Shown here: positions 44,725-53,232 of the stretch, one piece after another
Numbering within the stretch: position 1 is the first letter of the stretch
Layout: each line of letters starts with the position of its first letter
Source of the DNA: an uncultured Eubacteriales bacterium
GTDB lineage: Bacteria > Bacillota > Clostridia > Oscillospirales > Ruminococcaceae
Reading direction: 5' to 3'
Length of the DNA: 64,000 nucleotides
Assembly: GCA_900319075.1 (NCBI GenBank)
Contig: ONMZ01000010.1
Location: 1-64,000 of the forward strand
Program-made: the position numbers and the translations under genes
Notes under the pieces: generated by a model
Database searches by the model: none
The model's input: the letters and a program-made list of their open reading frames with translations, nothing else
Told to the model about the DNA's origin: nothing

Positions 44725-45417
44725 TTATGTGATATAGCAAAACACTATCGTCCTTGAAACAAAGTCGCCCTCTGCACAGGTCGATAATGCAAGTATACGT
44801 CCCTTGGGATCTTGTGTGTATACCTGATTATGCTGTTTGATAAAACCTCTGATGTCGCCTTTGCCCGGGTCAAAAACAACCTCTTCCCTGTTGCTTGCCC
44901 TCATGCTTGCAAACACCGTTAGTTTGTATTTTTTCGCCCCATCCTTTCCGATCATCAGCGTTCCTGTGCTGTGATCCTTCAGATAGGACCGGTCAAGATA
45001 ATCATCCAGTGCTCCGAACATTTTTCCGTATTCCATATGATGTCCGTAAAGCAAGGAATAATCGTCGGAAAGATCCGGGGAGTTTCTGAAATCAAGAAAA
45101 ATGCTCCCCGAAAGAGAATACTTCCCGAAAGGATCAGTGTTGAGGTACTTAACATTGTCCCTGCCCTGCATAACGGGGTAGTCAATATTAGTACCGTCAA
45201 GTGTGATCCATGCAACCATATCATCGCTCAAGGGTGGATCCTCAGGCGAGATGTCGCTCTGACCCGGCTTATACTTTAATATATCATCGTTCAGAGCGTG
45301 GCTGTATACATAATAACTGTCGTACATACACCACGTCATCACAAGCAGCACAAGCACCAGCAGGATCAGGATCAGCCGCTCGTAGAGGATATTCATCCTT
45401 TTCCAGAATTTAAGCAC
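44725..45417 (-). CDS. Class B-type (pilus) sortase
   Basis: This 230-residue membrane-anchored protein has one N-terminal span (ILILLVLVLLVMTW). The sortase core has catalytic His in LLYGHHMEYG (126-127), Cys214 in LALSTCAEG and Arg222 in VSRTIVFC. The TLxTC…R arrangement and the N-terminal anchor fit class B enzymes. In streptococcal FCT loci, class B-like sortases polymerise FctA pilins, and this gene lies between the major and minor pilin genes. Confidence 0.88.
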   Translation of the reverse strand: MLKFWKRMNILYERLILILLVLVLLVMTWCMYDSYYVYSHALNDDILKYKPGQSDISPEDPPLSDDMVAWITLDGTNIDYPVMQGRDNVKYLNTDPFGKYSLSGSIFLDFRNSPDLSDDYSLLYGHHMEYGKMFGALDDYLDRSYLKDHSTGTLMIGKDGAKKYKLTVFASMRASNREEVVFDPGKGDIRGFIKQHNQVYTQDPKGRILALSTCAEGDFVSRTIVFCYIT

Positions 45418-45423
45418 AGCCTT

Positions 45424-47124
45424 TTATTCTTCCTCGGACTTTCTGCGCTTGTTTCTGATAAGAATAAATGCTATACCGCCGATAGCCGCAGCTCCCACTG
45501 CCGCAGGTGCAGCTATTGAAAGAATAACTCCTGTGGGGATAGTGCCCTCACGGGTGTTGGTAAACTTGGCGTTTGTATCCTTTTGAAGTGCTGTATCTGT
45601 ATATCCCGCAGTCCAGTTTGCATCATCTGTACCGGTGTTATCAACAGTAAGAGTATTGTCGATATCTGTTCCGGTCGTTGCATCAACGCCGTTCGTTGTA
45701 TCGCCAGTAAGCACAAGGGCAGCTGTATAATCTTCCTGGCTCTCGGTAACGGCATAACTGGTCTTGTCAGGCAGACCCTTTACAACGATCTTGTCACCGT
45801 GCTGGAGATAATAATATGCGGTAATTGTACCATTTGTCTCCGACCCTTCGTCCAGCTTGAATTTATAGCCGTCAGCATCAACAGTCTTTGTTGTATCAGC
45901 AGCAAGCTTTGCAGCATTTATCTGACGTGCATACGAATTCTGTGTTGCTGAATTTACATCAGCGGGAACGGAGCTTTCAGCATTGGTAATGTCAACATCA
46001 AAAACATTGCCTATTGTAGCATTTTTGATCTCAAGCTTGAACTTGAAGAACTTGTCTTTTGAAGCCTGATTGCCTGTAACTTCCTTGCTGAATGTAAGCT
46101 CGTGTGTAACATAGGTGTTCTTAAAGCCCTCGGACTTTGTGGTGCCGCTTACTTCATAGCCGTTGGGAGTGCCGTAATATGCTCCGTTATCACCCTTGGC
46201 AGTATTGTCAAGTCCGTCCTCCAGCTTGCTTGCTGTGCCTGCGCTTGCTGTACCCGGCTTAGCAGGGGCATCGGCAACAGTTCCCTTGTACATTACATAG
46301 CCTGCTATCCTGAGCTTGTTCTGTGTTTCCCCGGCAGTTCCAGAAGTATATGGTGTATATGTTGCATCTTCAACATATACGTCGATAGTACGGGTAAGGG
46401 TAGGATCGTAAGTGACACCGTTCTGAGCGGAATTGTCCTCGGTGATAACATATCTGTAAATACCGGGCTCGGTAAATCCGCATTCTGTAAAATCAAGACG
46501 CATTGTCTTGATGGCATAGTAAACTCCTGTTGAATTGCCGTCAACAGCTGTACTTGTGTTGTTGAGCAAAACATTATCACTGCCGGCAGCCATGGTATAT
46601 GTATCCACAGCGCCTGTTATCTTTCCTCCGTTATCGTCGTGTACATCCTGTGCAGCGTAATTAAGCTTAAAAGAAGCTCCGGCTGTTCCAGCTGAATGTT
46701 CACCCACATTATCAACGTCAAATGTATCGTTGGCATTAGTAACGGTCTTTGTTTGCTCCTCAACCCACTTGATCTTTGCAGGGCTTACACCTGCAAGAAC
46801 TGCATGAGTTGTTGTAGTTGCCGCAACAGCATCACCTGCCGAAGCGGTATAATCAAAGCTTACCTTGGGGATATTGGCATCGTCCTTGATCACAAGGATC
46901 TTTTTCAGCTCGGCTGCGTTATAGCTTGTAAGGGTCTGATCTGTGCCACTTTTATCTTCATAGGTGACAGATCCGGTAAGTGCCGAATCCTTAGCAGATG
47001 ATCCTGTTATGATCCCGCTATACTTTGTAGCCTCTGCACTTGCCGTCATAGGCATTGCCAAAGCCATAGAAGCGATCATTGCCAGCGTTGCTGCTCCCGC
47101 TGCGATTCGTTTCATTTTTTTCAT
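45424..47124 (-). CDS. Major pilin, FctA-like, sortase-anchored
   Basis: This 566-residue protein has a signal peptide (MKKMKRIAAGAATLAMIASM…ASA). Two or more FctA/Spy0128-type domains follow: one with IYRYVITEDNSAQNGVTYD near 225-245, the second with HELTFSKEVTGNQASKDKFFKFKLEI near 340. The sorting signal is IPTGV followed by a hydrophobic helix and RNKRRKSEEE. It is Ala/Thr-rich. First gene of the operon, with aggaggac before the start; likely the polymerised shaft. Confidence 0.85.
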   Translation of the reverse strand: MKKMKRIAAGAATLAMIASMALAMPMTASAEATKYSGIITGSSAKDSALTGSVTYEDKSGTDQTLTSYNAAELKKILVIKDDANIPKVSFDYTASAGDAVAATTTTHAVLAGVSPAKIKWVEEQTKTVTNANDTFDVDNVGEHSAGTAGASFKLNYAAQDVHDDNGGKITGAVDTYTMAAGSDNVLLNNTSTAVDGNSTGVYYAIKTMRLDFTECGFTEPGIYRYVITEDNSAQNGVTYDPTLTRTIDVYVEDATYTPYTSGTAGETQNKLRIAGYVMYKGTVADAPAKPGTASAGTASKLEDGLDNTAKGDNGAYYGTPNGYEVSGTTKSEGFKNTYVTHELTFSKEVTGNQASKDKFFKFKLEIKNATIGNVFDVDITNAESSVPADVNSATQNSYARQINAAKLAADTTKTVDADGYKFKLDEGSETNGTITAYYYLQHGDKIVVKGLPDKTSYAVTESQEDYTAALVLTGDTTNGVDATTGTDIDNTLTVDNTGTDDANWTAGYTDTALQKDTNAKFTNTREGTIPTGVILSIAAPAAVGAAAIGGIAFILIRNKRRKSEEE

Positions 47125-47600
47125 CGTTAGTCCTCCTGATAATTCTGTTGTTTATTCTCTGCGCCCTGGCTGTGATTGACCCCTACTGTAAAACTCAGAC
47201 GGTCAGGCAGGCTCTGTTCGCCTGTCCGGTATGCCCCTGGGTCGTCGTTATATAAAAAGCGCAGTTTTCCGAAATTGTGTAAGGGAACCTAACACCCGTT
47301 CCCTGTGATGCGGCAGTCTGAACAGCATTTTGCGTAAACCTCCTGACCGTTCACGCCTTTTGCTCTTTGCAGACTTTTTATAGCTTTTCTGCACCGCCTT
47401 GTCTGCATCACCCCTCCTATAATGTATATTGCTTTTTCCCTGTGATATTTCATTGGGATCCATGCGGTTTGCCCTCTGTGAAAAAATCAATGCCCCCACG
47501 GGGGAGTTTTTGCTGTTATACAGCGTATTATCCGTTTTTTGCGGCATCCTTTCGCAAGGAACCGTAAATAGTTCCGGACAAAAGTCTTTAATTATTTACT
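47125..47600 (-). promoter_or_regulatory. Long leader of the pilus operon
   Basis: About 475 bases separate the promoter from the major pilin start. A 99-codon frame (47248-47547) is open, very basic, and starts right after gaaagg with no spacing, so I do not call it. The region has local hairpins such as ctcccccgtgggggc. No riboswitch class is recognised. Confidence 0.45.
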
Positions 47601-47629
47601 ATTGTACCACTTTTTACTCTTTTTGTCAA
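47601..47629 (-). promoter_or_regulatory. Promoter of the pilus operon
   Basis: On the minus strand TTGACA (47624-47629), a 17-base spacer and TACAAT (47601-47606). Confidence 0.75.
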
Positions 47630-47850
47630 TAAAAACTGATATTTTTTTGTATTTGTTTTTTGTTTAACCTATTTCTTCCCGACCGGCGCCGATCCACACC
47701 ATCTGAACATAAAAAACCCGCCCCCAGGCTTAAGGTATGTACCTATATAGAAGATTTATAAAACGTTTTGCGGAACATCTTTTATTGCGAAGGACTGTTT
47801 CCTAACTGCATTTCTTGACCATAACTATTTTTACCCCCGTAGCCGGCGCA

Positions 47851-47960
47851 CGAGAATATCCATAGGATATTCTCGGTTTGGGCAGAGAATTGACCAAAAG
47901 GTCAATTCTCCGTAGCTAACGGCAAAGCCGTTAGCGAAACCCATTTTGCAAAAGGGTTTT
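47851..47960. repeat. Four-hairpin repeat, copy 1
   Basis: Four consecutive palindromes: gagaatatcc/ggatattctc (47851-47875), gagaattgacc/ggtcaattctc (47885-47910), gctaacggc/gccgttagc (47915-47935), and aaaccc…gggttt around ttttgcaaaa (47937-47959). Copy 2 is at 49666-49777. Probably a REP- or MITE-like family element. Confidence 0.8.
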
Positions 47961-48041
47961 CCCCAAAAAGCGTTTATAATACTTCTGTATGAGTACCATA
48001 CTCATGAGGGCGGTTGTTACGGCTGTGTGCCGGTGATTTTT

Positions 48042-48137
48042 TTACTTTGCAGTGTTTGTAACTATCGTGCGTGTAACATATATACAGCTTGCAACGAAGA
48101 TCAATCCTGCTGTGATAGAAATAAGTGCTGAGATCAT
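48042..48137 (-). CDS. 31-residue single-span membrane peptide
   Basis: A strong aaggaggac site lies before ATG at 48137. The peptide begins MISALISITAGLIFVASCIY, one membrane span, and ends in a basic-polar tail. A consensus promoter lies 40-65 bases upstream. It is too short for a family. A type I toxin, or a small membrane regulator, is possible. Confidence 0.6.
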   Translation of the reverse strand: MISALISITAGLIFVASCIYVTRTIVTNTAK

Positions 48138-48175
48138 TGTGGTGTCCTCCTTGATTCGTTTTTCGTTCTGTATAT

Positions 48176-48204
48176 ATAATACACCACTGCCCCGGACTTT
48201 TCAA
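48176..48204 (-). promoter_or_regulatory. Promoter of the small membrane peptide
   Basis: On the minus strand TTGAAA (48199-48204), 17 bases, TATTAT (48176-48181). Confidence 0.65.
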
Positions 48205-48289
48205 CAGATAATTTCCCCCGTAATTGTTGCTTATACAACACCCTGCGTGAAAAATGTAGCTTTCACTACTGCCAAAGGTTAAACTGTAA

Positions 48290-48412
48290 AAAAAGAAATG
48301 CCCGGTGGGTTTGAAACGCCCCCTCTTTTTTATAAGATCTCTGATCGGTACACCTATCATACCTCATTGTCCGACAAAAGGGGGAGCAGTTTATTTTCCG
48401 CTTCCGGGCATC
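48290..48412 (-). ncRNA. Folded RNA or large terminator after the HAD gene
   Basis: On the minus strand atgcccgg (48405-48412) and ccgggcat (48298-48305) close a roughly 115-base domain that holds a second stem (ccccc with ggggg). It ends TTCTTTTTTT. The length and internal structure exceed an ordinary terminator. No known RNA class is recognised. Confidence 0.45.
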
Positions 48413-48429
48413 TGATATTTCCTAATATA

Positions 48430-49557
48430 TTATTTCTTTCTTGTTACCTCGTCACCGTAAATGGTCGTCCAGTCGTCCTTCATGGAAATTGCTGTCCAGC
48501 CGTTTTCTTCGCAGCTTTTTCTCATTGCGTCAGCCTTTTTCTGATTTCCGTTCTCACGCTCAAGGTCATCACAGCAAAGCATATACGCCGCGCTTGGGTA
48601 CGGATTGTCGTCAATAACAAAGTTGGCCATGCTGTTATCGCCCGATGAATTTCCGAAGGAAAGCACCGGCTGCAAACCTATCTCCTGCTGGATAACGCTT
48701 ACCTTATTCATTTTCAGATTCTTGATAATAAATTCTCCGCCGGTAATGACCTTATCCTCAAGCTTGTACTGGTATACCATTCCGTCCTCACCTTTCTGGT
48801 GGTCGGCAACGATAGTTTCATCTGAACCGATTATCTGCCTGGGTGGGATATCAAGAGCCGAGTCCTCAATAATTCCCCTTACGATAAACCTGTCCGTACC
48901 GCTTATAACATATACGGTAAAATCATTCTCCTTCAGATAGTTTACCACCTGAAGCATGGGCTTGTAATAAGCCTCGCCGTTTTTCATGTTGTTGTAGCTT
49001 GGAGCCTGTTTTTCTCTGAACATCTTGACATACGAATTGAACTGTCCTATGGTCATTCCTGCAAATGCGGAAGCTACGCCTTTTCCGTGGGCAACCTCCA
49101 GCCCTTTTGCGGACGTTCCGGTGTCCATCATGGTCTTGATCTTTGCCGCAGTTTCCTTTTCCTCGGCACTTGCCTTGTCCTTGTACTCCGGATCCTCCGT
49201 CACACGGTAATAAAACATTCTGTAATCAAAGTAGACCGGGTCTGTTTCACAAAAAAGCGTGCCGTCAAAATCAAATACTGCAATACGCTTTTCCACAGGG
49301 ATAAAGTCTTTTGAATCCTTATCTGTTATCTTGCCTATGTACTCTGTAAGCTGCTTTTTAAGCGGGGCATTTTCTGTCCACAAGGACAAAGGGTCTTTTC
49401 CCTTTTGCTCCGATTCCGAAGCCGTGCTGCCGGTGCTGTCGGAACTGCCGCTGCCGGACTTGAAAATATACAGACAAGATACCGTAAGCAGCGCCGCAGC
49501 CAAAGCTATACAAACGCACTTCCAGACAAAAGATCGGTCTTTGTTTTTCTCTGACAT
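48430..49557 (-). CDS. Membrane-anchored HAD-family phosphatase
   Basis: This 375-residue protein has one N-terminal anchor (VWKCVCIALAAALLTVSCLYIF) and a Ser/Gly-rich linker. The HAD domain has the catalytic AVFDFDGTLFCE motif (about 92-103), the VYVISGTDRF motif II Ser/Thr, and a late SFGNSSGDNSMANF motif with acidic residue. It resembles phosphoserine-phosphatase-like haloacid dehalogenases facing outward. Substrate unknown. It is flanked on both sides by copies of the four-hairpin repeat. Confidence 0.82.
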   Translation of the reverse strand: MSEKNKDRSFVWKCVCIALAAALLTVSCLYIFKSGSGSSDSTGSTASESEQKGKDPLSLWTENAPLKKQLTEYIGKITDKDSKDFIPVEKRIAVFDFDGTLFCETDPVYFDYRMFYYRVTEDPEYKDKASAEEKETAAKIKTMMDTGTSAKGLEVAHGKGVASAFAGMTIGQFNSYVKMFREKQAPSYNNMKNGEAYYKPMLQVVNYLKENDFTVYVISGTDRFIVRGIIEDSALDIPPRQIIGSDETIVADHQKGEDGMVYQYKLEDKVITGGEFIIKNLKMNKVSVIQQEIGLQPVLSFGNSSGDNSMANFVIDDNPYPSAAYMLCCDDLERENGNQKKADAMRKSCEENGWTAISMKDDWTTIYGDEVTRKK

Positions 49558-49590
49558 TTTAATACTCTCCTTTTTTATTGTTATATCCCC

Positions 49591-49619
49591 ATTTTATCAC
49601 ATCCATCTTCAAAAAGCAA
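49591..49619 (-). promoter_or_regulatory. Promoter of the HAD phosphatase
   Basis: On the minus strand TTGCTT (49614-49619), 17 bases, TAAAAT (49591-49596). Confidence 0.5.
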
Positions 49620-49665
49620 GTGCACACCACCCCTGCGTGGCAGCTGGGGGAAACCCTTTTGGAGA

Positions 49666-49777
49666 CCGAGAATATCCTATGGATATTCTCGGTTTGGGCA
49701 GAGAATTGACCAAAAGGTCAATTCTCCGTAGCTAACGGCTTTGCCGTTAGCGGAACCCATTTTGCAAAAGGGTTTTC
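49666..49777. repeat. Four-hairpin repeat, copy 2
   Basis: It has the same four palindromes in the same order and orientation as 47851-47960. The loops of hairpins 1 and 3 are reverse-complemented (tat versus ata; ttt versus aaa) while all stems are unchanged. Confidence 0.8.
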
Positions 49778-49832
49778 CCTTTATAATGCTTCTGTATAAG
49801 TGCAGTCCATGACATCCGTGCCTTTTTCTTTT

Positions 49833-51755
49833 TTATGCGTTGCTTTTAAGGAACTCTATATACTGATTTTCCGGCATGGGCTTTGCGTAAAAGAACCCTT
49901 GTATATAATCGCAGCCCTGCTCGATGAGCCAGTGTGCGGTTTGTTCATCCTCCACACCCTCTGCCACTATCTCCATTCCAATGGACTTTATCATTCTTAT
50001 GGTGTCCGCCAGTAAAGTCCTTGACTTGTGATCGTTGATCTCGCAGATAAGACTTCGGTCGATCTTGATTATCTTGATAGGCTCGCTCATTATCCTTCGC
50101 AGATTTGAATATCCCGTGCCGTAATCGTCAATGGAGAACTCTATCCCCTGGTCGTGAAGATCTGACACAGTCTCGCTTAGCACATCATCGAAAATGTCAG
50201 ATGCCGACTCGGTTATCTCAAAGTTCACCCACTTGTTTGACAGTTTATGACGTGACAGCTTTTCCATTACCTCCTTGACAAAGCTGCTGCTCATGCACTG
50301 CATGGCGGATATATTTATCTCGATATACTTGACCCCATAGGGCCTTACCTTGCCGATAAAACCAAAAACGCTCTCGATAACAAAATCGCCGATCTCGTAA
50401 ATGGCGCCGCTTTTTTCCGCAGCAGGTATAAACAGTGCGGGAGAAATAAAACCTACCTCGTCGTCGTCAAGCCTTATAAGAGCCTCAGCAGTGGCAAACT
50501 TTTTCTCATTTACAGAGTAGATTGGCTGGTAATACATCTGAAAGCTCTTGTTGGCAATGGCTTTGTGAATATATCTGTCAATGTCAAAATTCATTTTCAG
50601 CCTTTCCTGCCTTGTGAGCTTTGAGTAAATAAACGCACCCGGCTGGATATCACTCTTTTCAAATGTGTCCGTAAACCTCAGAAGTTCGTCTGCCGTTGCA
50701 AAATCCTTGGGCACATCCAAGGCACACACAACACATTCCGGAACAATATCGAAATTGTCGCTGCACAGCCTTTCAGACAAGGTCTCGTAAAGCCGCTGAG
50801 CCATCTGCTCGTCGCTGTATTTGCTTTCCATCTTCAATGCGATAAGACCGTAATTAAGATAGAACACATCATAATCGCTGAGCCGGTTCATGGTCTTTTT
50901 CATACAGCTGTGTATCCTGCCAACAAGGTTTTTTATGAACAGCTCGTGCTTGGTTATGCCGTAAAGCTTGATAAGCGAGCTGTCGCTGTTTATCTTTATG
51001 ATGATGACCGCATACTCTCTGGAAGAAAGGTAGTCACGGCTCATCTCCGTCTTAAAGGCGCTGCTTGTCTTTGCACCCACCGCAGGGTTTATGACCTCCT
51101 CGGGTCTGATAACGAACATCAGCACCGTCAGCGCCGCCACGGTGTATGCAAACATTTCCACCAGCTGGTCGGGATACAGATACTGTATGGTTATGGCAAG
51201 CATAGAGTAGGGGTAAAGACTGAAAAACGCTATCCTCTGTCCCCTGTCCAGAGTTCCCTTGTAATTGATAAGATAAAAAATGGTGAACGCAACATAGAAA
51301 GCCGCAATAGCGTAGGTAAGAAGAACCAGCTTTCCTCTGACGTAAACCCCGTCCTCAAAATAGAACACCCAGTCCGTCCAGGGATTTGTGACCACCGCCG
51401 CCAGATTTAAAAGGTAAGGGGCGGTAAAGATAAACTTTTTAAGCTTGCTCTTGCCAAGGAAAGCCACCCAGGTACCTGCCACCGAGCCCATAAAAATAAT
51501 ATACAGCGGCATAAGGCTGGCGTGGAGCAGGAAATATACATATGTGCTCACCTGCCGTATGACCAGATCGGTGCTCTCGTCCAGGGTGTATGGAGCGGCA
51601 CATAAGATATCCGCAAGAGTATTTACATAGATAAGCACGGTAAACGCCACAAAAAGCCTTTGTGCATGACCGTTGTTGAGCTTTCTGATAAAAATTGAAA
51701 TGAGCATCAAAGTAAGTATCAGAAAAGAACATACATCATAGTGGATCAATCTCAT
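49833..51755 (-). CDS. c-di-GMP phosphodiesterase (EAL), membrane sensor
   Basis: This 640-residue protein has an N-terminal seven-span sensor (about 1-215). A degenerate GGDEF-like region (about 230-370) lacks GGDEF. The C-terminal EAL domain (about 390-635) has intact catalytic residues: EALIRL, NISA, FEITES, IDDYGTGYSNL, IKIDRS, VAEGVED and QGFFYAKP. It should degrade c-di-GMP in the cytoplasm in response to a membrane-sensed cue. A diguanylate cyclase lies at 56128-57888, so the region encodes both making and breaking of the signal. Single-gene unit with its own promoter. Confidence 0.88.
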   Translation of the reverse strand: MRLIHYDVCSFLILTLMLISIFIRKLNNGHAQRLFVAFTVLIYVNTLADILCAAPYTLDESTDLVIRQVSTYVYFLLHASLMPLYIIFMGSVAGTWVAFLGKSKLKKFIFTAPYLLNLAAVVTNPWTDWVFYFEDGVYVRGKLVLLTYAIAAFYVAFTIFYLINYKGTLDRGQRIAFFSLYPYSMLAITIQYLYPDQLVEMFAYTVAALTVLMFVIRPEEVINPAVGAKTSSAFKTEMSRDYLSSREYAVIIIKINSDSSLIKLYGITKHELFIKNLVGRIHSCMKKTMNRLSDYDVFYLNYGLIALKMESKYSDEQMAQRLYETLSERLCSDNFDIVPECVVCALDVPKDFATADELLRFTDTFEKSDIQPGAFIYSKLTRQERLKMNFDIDRYIHKAIANKSFQMYYQPIYSVNEKKFATAEALIRLDDDEVGFISPALFIPAAEKSGAIYEIGDFVIESVFGFIGKVRPYGVKYIEINISAMQCMSSSFVKEVMEKLSRHKLSNKWVNFEITESASDIFDDVLSETVSDLHDQGIEFSIDDYGTGYSNLRRIMSEPIKIIKIDRSLICEINDHKSRTLLADTIRMIKSIGMEIVAEGVEDEQTAHWLIEQGCDYIQGFFYAKPMPENQYIEFLKSNA

Positions 51756-51840
51756 TGCCCGCCTCCTTTCATCCTCCGGTGTGCCTTATGTGCATAAGAG
51801 CACATCTCACCGAGTATATGTACATTATGTGTTTCGTATT

Positions 51841-51869
51841 ATTATACCATTTTAGAGCCATATTTTCAA
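51841..51869 (-). promoter_or_regulatory. Promoter of the EAL gene
   Basis: On the minus strand TTGAAA, 17 bases, TATAAT. The rest of the 307-base gap between the divergent genes shows nothing else I can name. Confidence 0.75.
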
Positions 51870-52010
51870 TAGATTTTTTCAACTTTTCTAAATCTGACCA
51901 TAAAGCCACCGGTCTTTTGTATATCATGCACAACTAATTTGCCATAGCCTGCCAAAGCGATGTAAAAATATACCGGATACCTCTGCCCAAAGCCTGACCA
52001 TAGAAGAATG

Positions 52011-52039
52011 TTGACAAGCTATTGGGGTGATGTTATAAT
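52011..52039 (+). promoter_or_regulatory. Promoter of the 381-residue gene
   Basis: TTGACA (52011-52016), 17 bases, TATAAT (52034-52039), a perfect consensus 24 bases before the start codon. Confidence 0.85.
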
Positions 52040-52062
52040 GGAAAAAAAGGAGAGAAAAGCGA

Positions 52063-53208
52063 ATGTGGAAACTGAAAAATATGCATCTTGGCAGTCATGG
52101 TTCCTATATGTACTCGGGGTTTGATTATAGCTACGAAAACCACGGCGAAAAAGCCGAAATAACCGTGCGCCTTGACGGAGTAAGTGACGAAGACGCCCTG
52201 ACAATAGAGGTGGATGAGGATTTCACTCGGCGCATCCAGGAGCTGTTTGAGCGCTTCAAGCTGAAAAAGTGGGACGGCTTTAACGGCAGTAACCAAAACG
52301 TTCTCGACGGGGACTCCTTCAGTTTCAGCGCCGCTTTTGAACAAGGCGAAACCATAAGCGCAGGGGGATATATGAAGTATCCCGGAAATTACCGTGAAGC
52401 CCTTGCAGCCTTTAACGATCTTTTTATCCCTCCCTATGAACAGATCCGCCCCAACCGGCTTAAAGTAATGGAAAAATACTACCGCCAGGTCATACTCAAA
52501 GACACCCCCGCCCTTGAAAAACAGCAGGTGAGCTACCCCTACATTTCAAAAGGCGGCAATAGGTTCTGCCTTGGCAAGTGCCGCTGTACCGGGGGCGCAG
52601 CATATTACCCTGTCTACGCACAAAGCGGCGAAGCGGAATATATGCTGGTTATATGCCTTAACGATAACGAGGATAACTGGGTGCTTTCCTGCAAGAACTT
52701 CAAGATAACCGATAAAGGTCAGGTGCTCCCCTGGGGCGAGGCAGAGATAGATCCGAGCCTTTTCAGCTGCGACAAGCTTTACGGTCATATCTTCACCCGG
52801 CTCCACGAAGGCAGGCTCATGCTTGGCTGCTTCACCCAAAAGAGCTTTTACGCCAGCGGAAGAGATACCTTATACTATATCGACCTGTATGATATTGACA
52901 ATAAGCTCCATGCTCTTGCCAATGAAAAGGTCGAAGGGCCCTCAAACGATAAACAGTGGTGGACCCCGGACAAGATAGCAAATTTTATAGAAGTAGCCGA
53001 TAAGTTCGGCTTCACCCAGTCAAAACAGTACTGGAGCCAGATGCCAAACGACCCTGTGTTTGCAGGCGGCATGAAAGACAGCTGTAACCACCGCTTTTCC
53101 TTTTTCCTGACCAACAACCACAACAGGGATTTTTACAATACCCTTATAAACACTCCCGAAGGGGAAACCGTGGGGGAATATCTTGTAAAGGGAAATCTTT
53201 ACGTTTAA
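52063..53208 (+). CDS. Hypothetical protein (381 residues)
   Basis: Cytoplasmic, with no signal peptide or span, and rich in aromatic residues. It has a two-part layout: an N-terminal beta-rich region (MHLGSHGSYMYSGFDYSYE) and a central region with repeated YYIDLYDIDN and GGAAYYPVY blocks. No catalytic motif or family is recognised. The start is preceded by ggagaaaag. It has its own promoter. The YoaP-like gene follows by 24 bases with its own aaagga site and is probably co-transcribed, since no terminator lies between. Confidence 0.75.
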   Translation: MWKLKNMHLGSHGSYMYSGFDYSYENHGEKAEITVRLDGVSDEDALTIEVDEDFTRRIQELFERFKLKKWDGFNGSNQNVLDGDSFSFSAAFEQGETISAGGYMKYPGNYREALAAFNDLFIPPYEQIRPNRLKVMEKYYRQVILKDTPALEKQQVSYPYISKGGNRFCLGKCRCTGGAAYYPVYAQSGEAEYMLVICLNDNEDNWVLSCKNFKITDKGQVLPWGEAEIDPSLFSCDKLYGHIFTRLHEGRLMLGCFTQKSFYASGRDTLYYIDLYDIDNKLHALANEKVEGPSNDKQWWTPDKIANFIEVADKFGFTQSKQYWSQMPNDPVFAGGMKDSCNHRFSFFLTNNHNRDFYNTLINTPEGETVGEYLVKGNLYV

Positions 53209-53232
53209 AAAAATTTGAAAGGACTGTTTTTT

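Noticed and set aside
47248..47547. 99-codon basic frame in the pilus leader
   Set aside because: The purine-rich motif abuts the start with no spacing, and the translation is unlike any family. It was left as leader.
47125..47600. c-di-GMP (GEMM) riboswitch before the pilin gene
   Set aside because: A ggcaaacc segment is present, but the partner acgcaaa block is far away and the stems do not fit.
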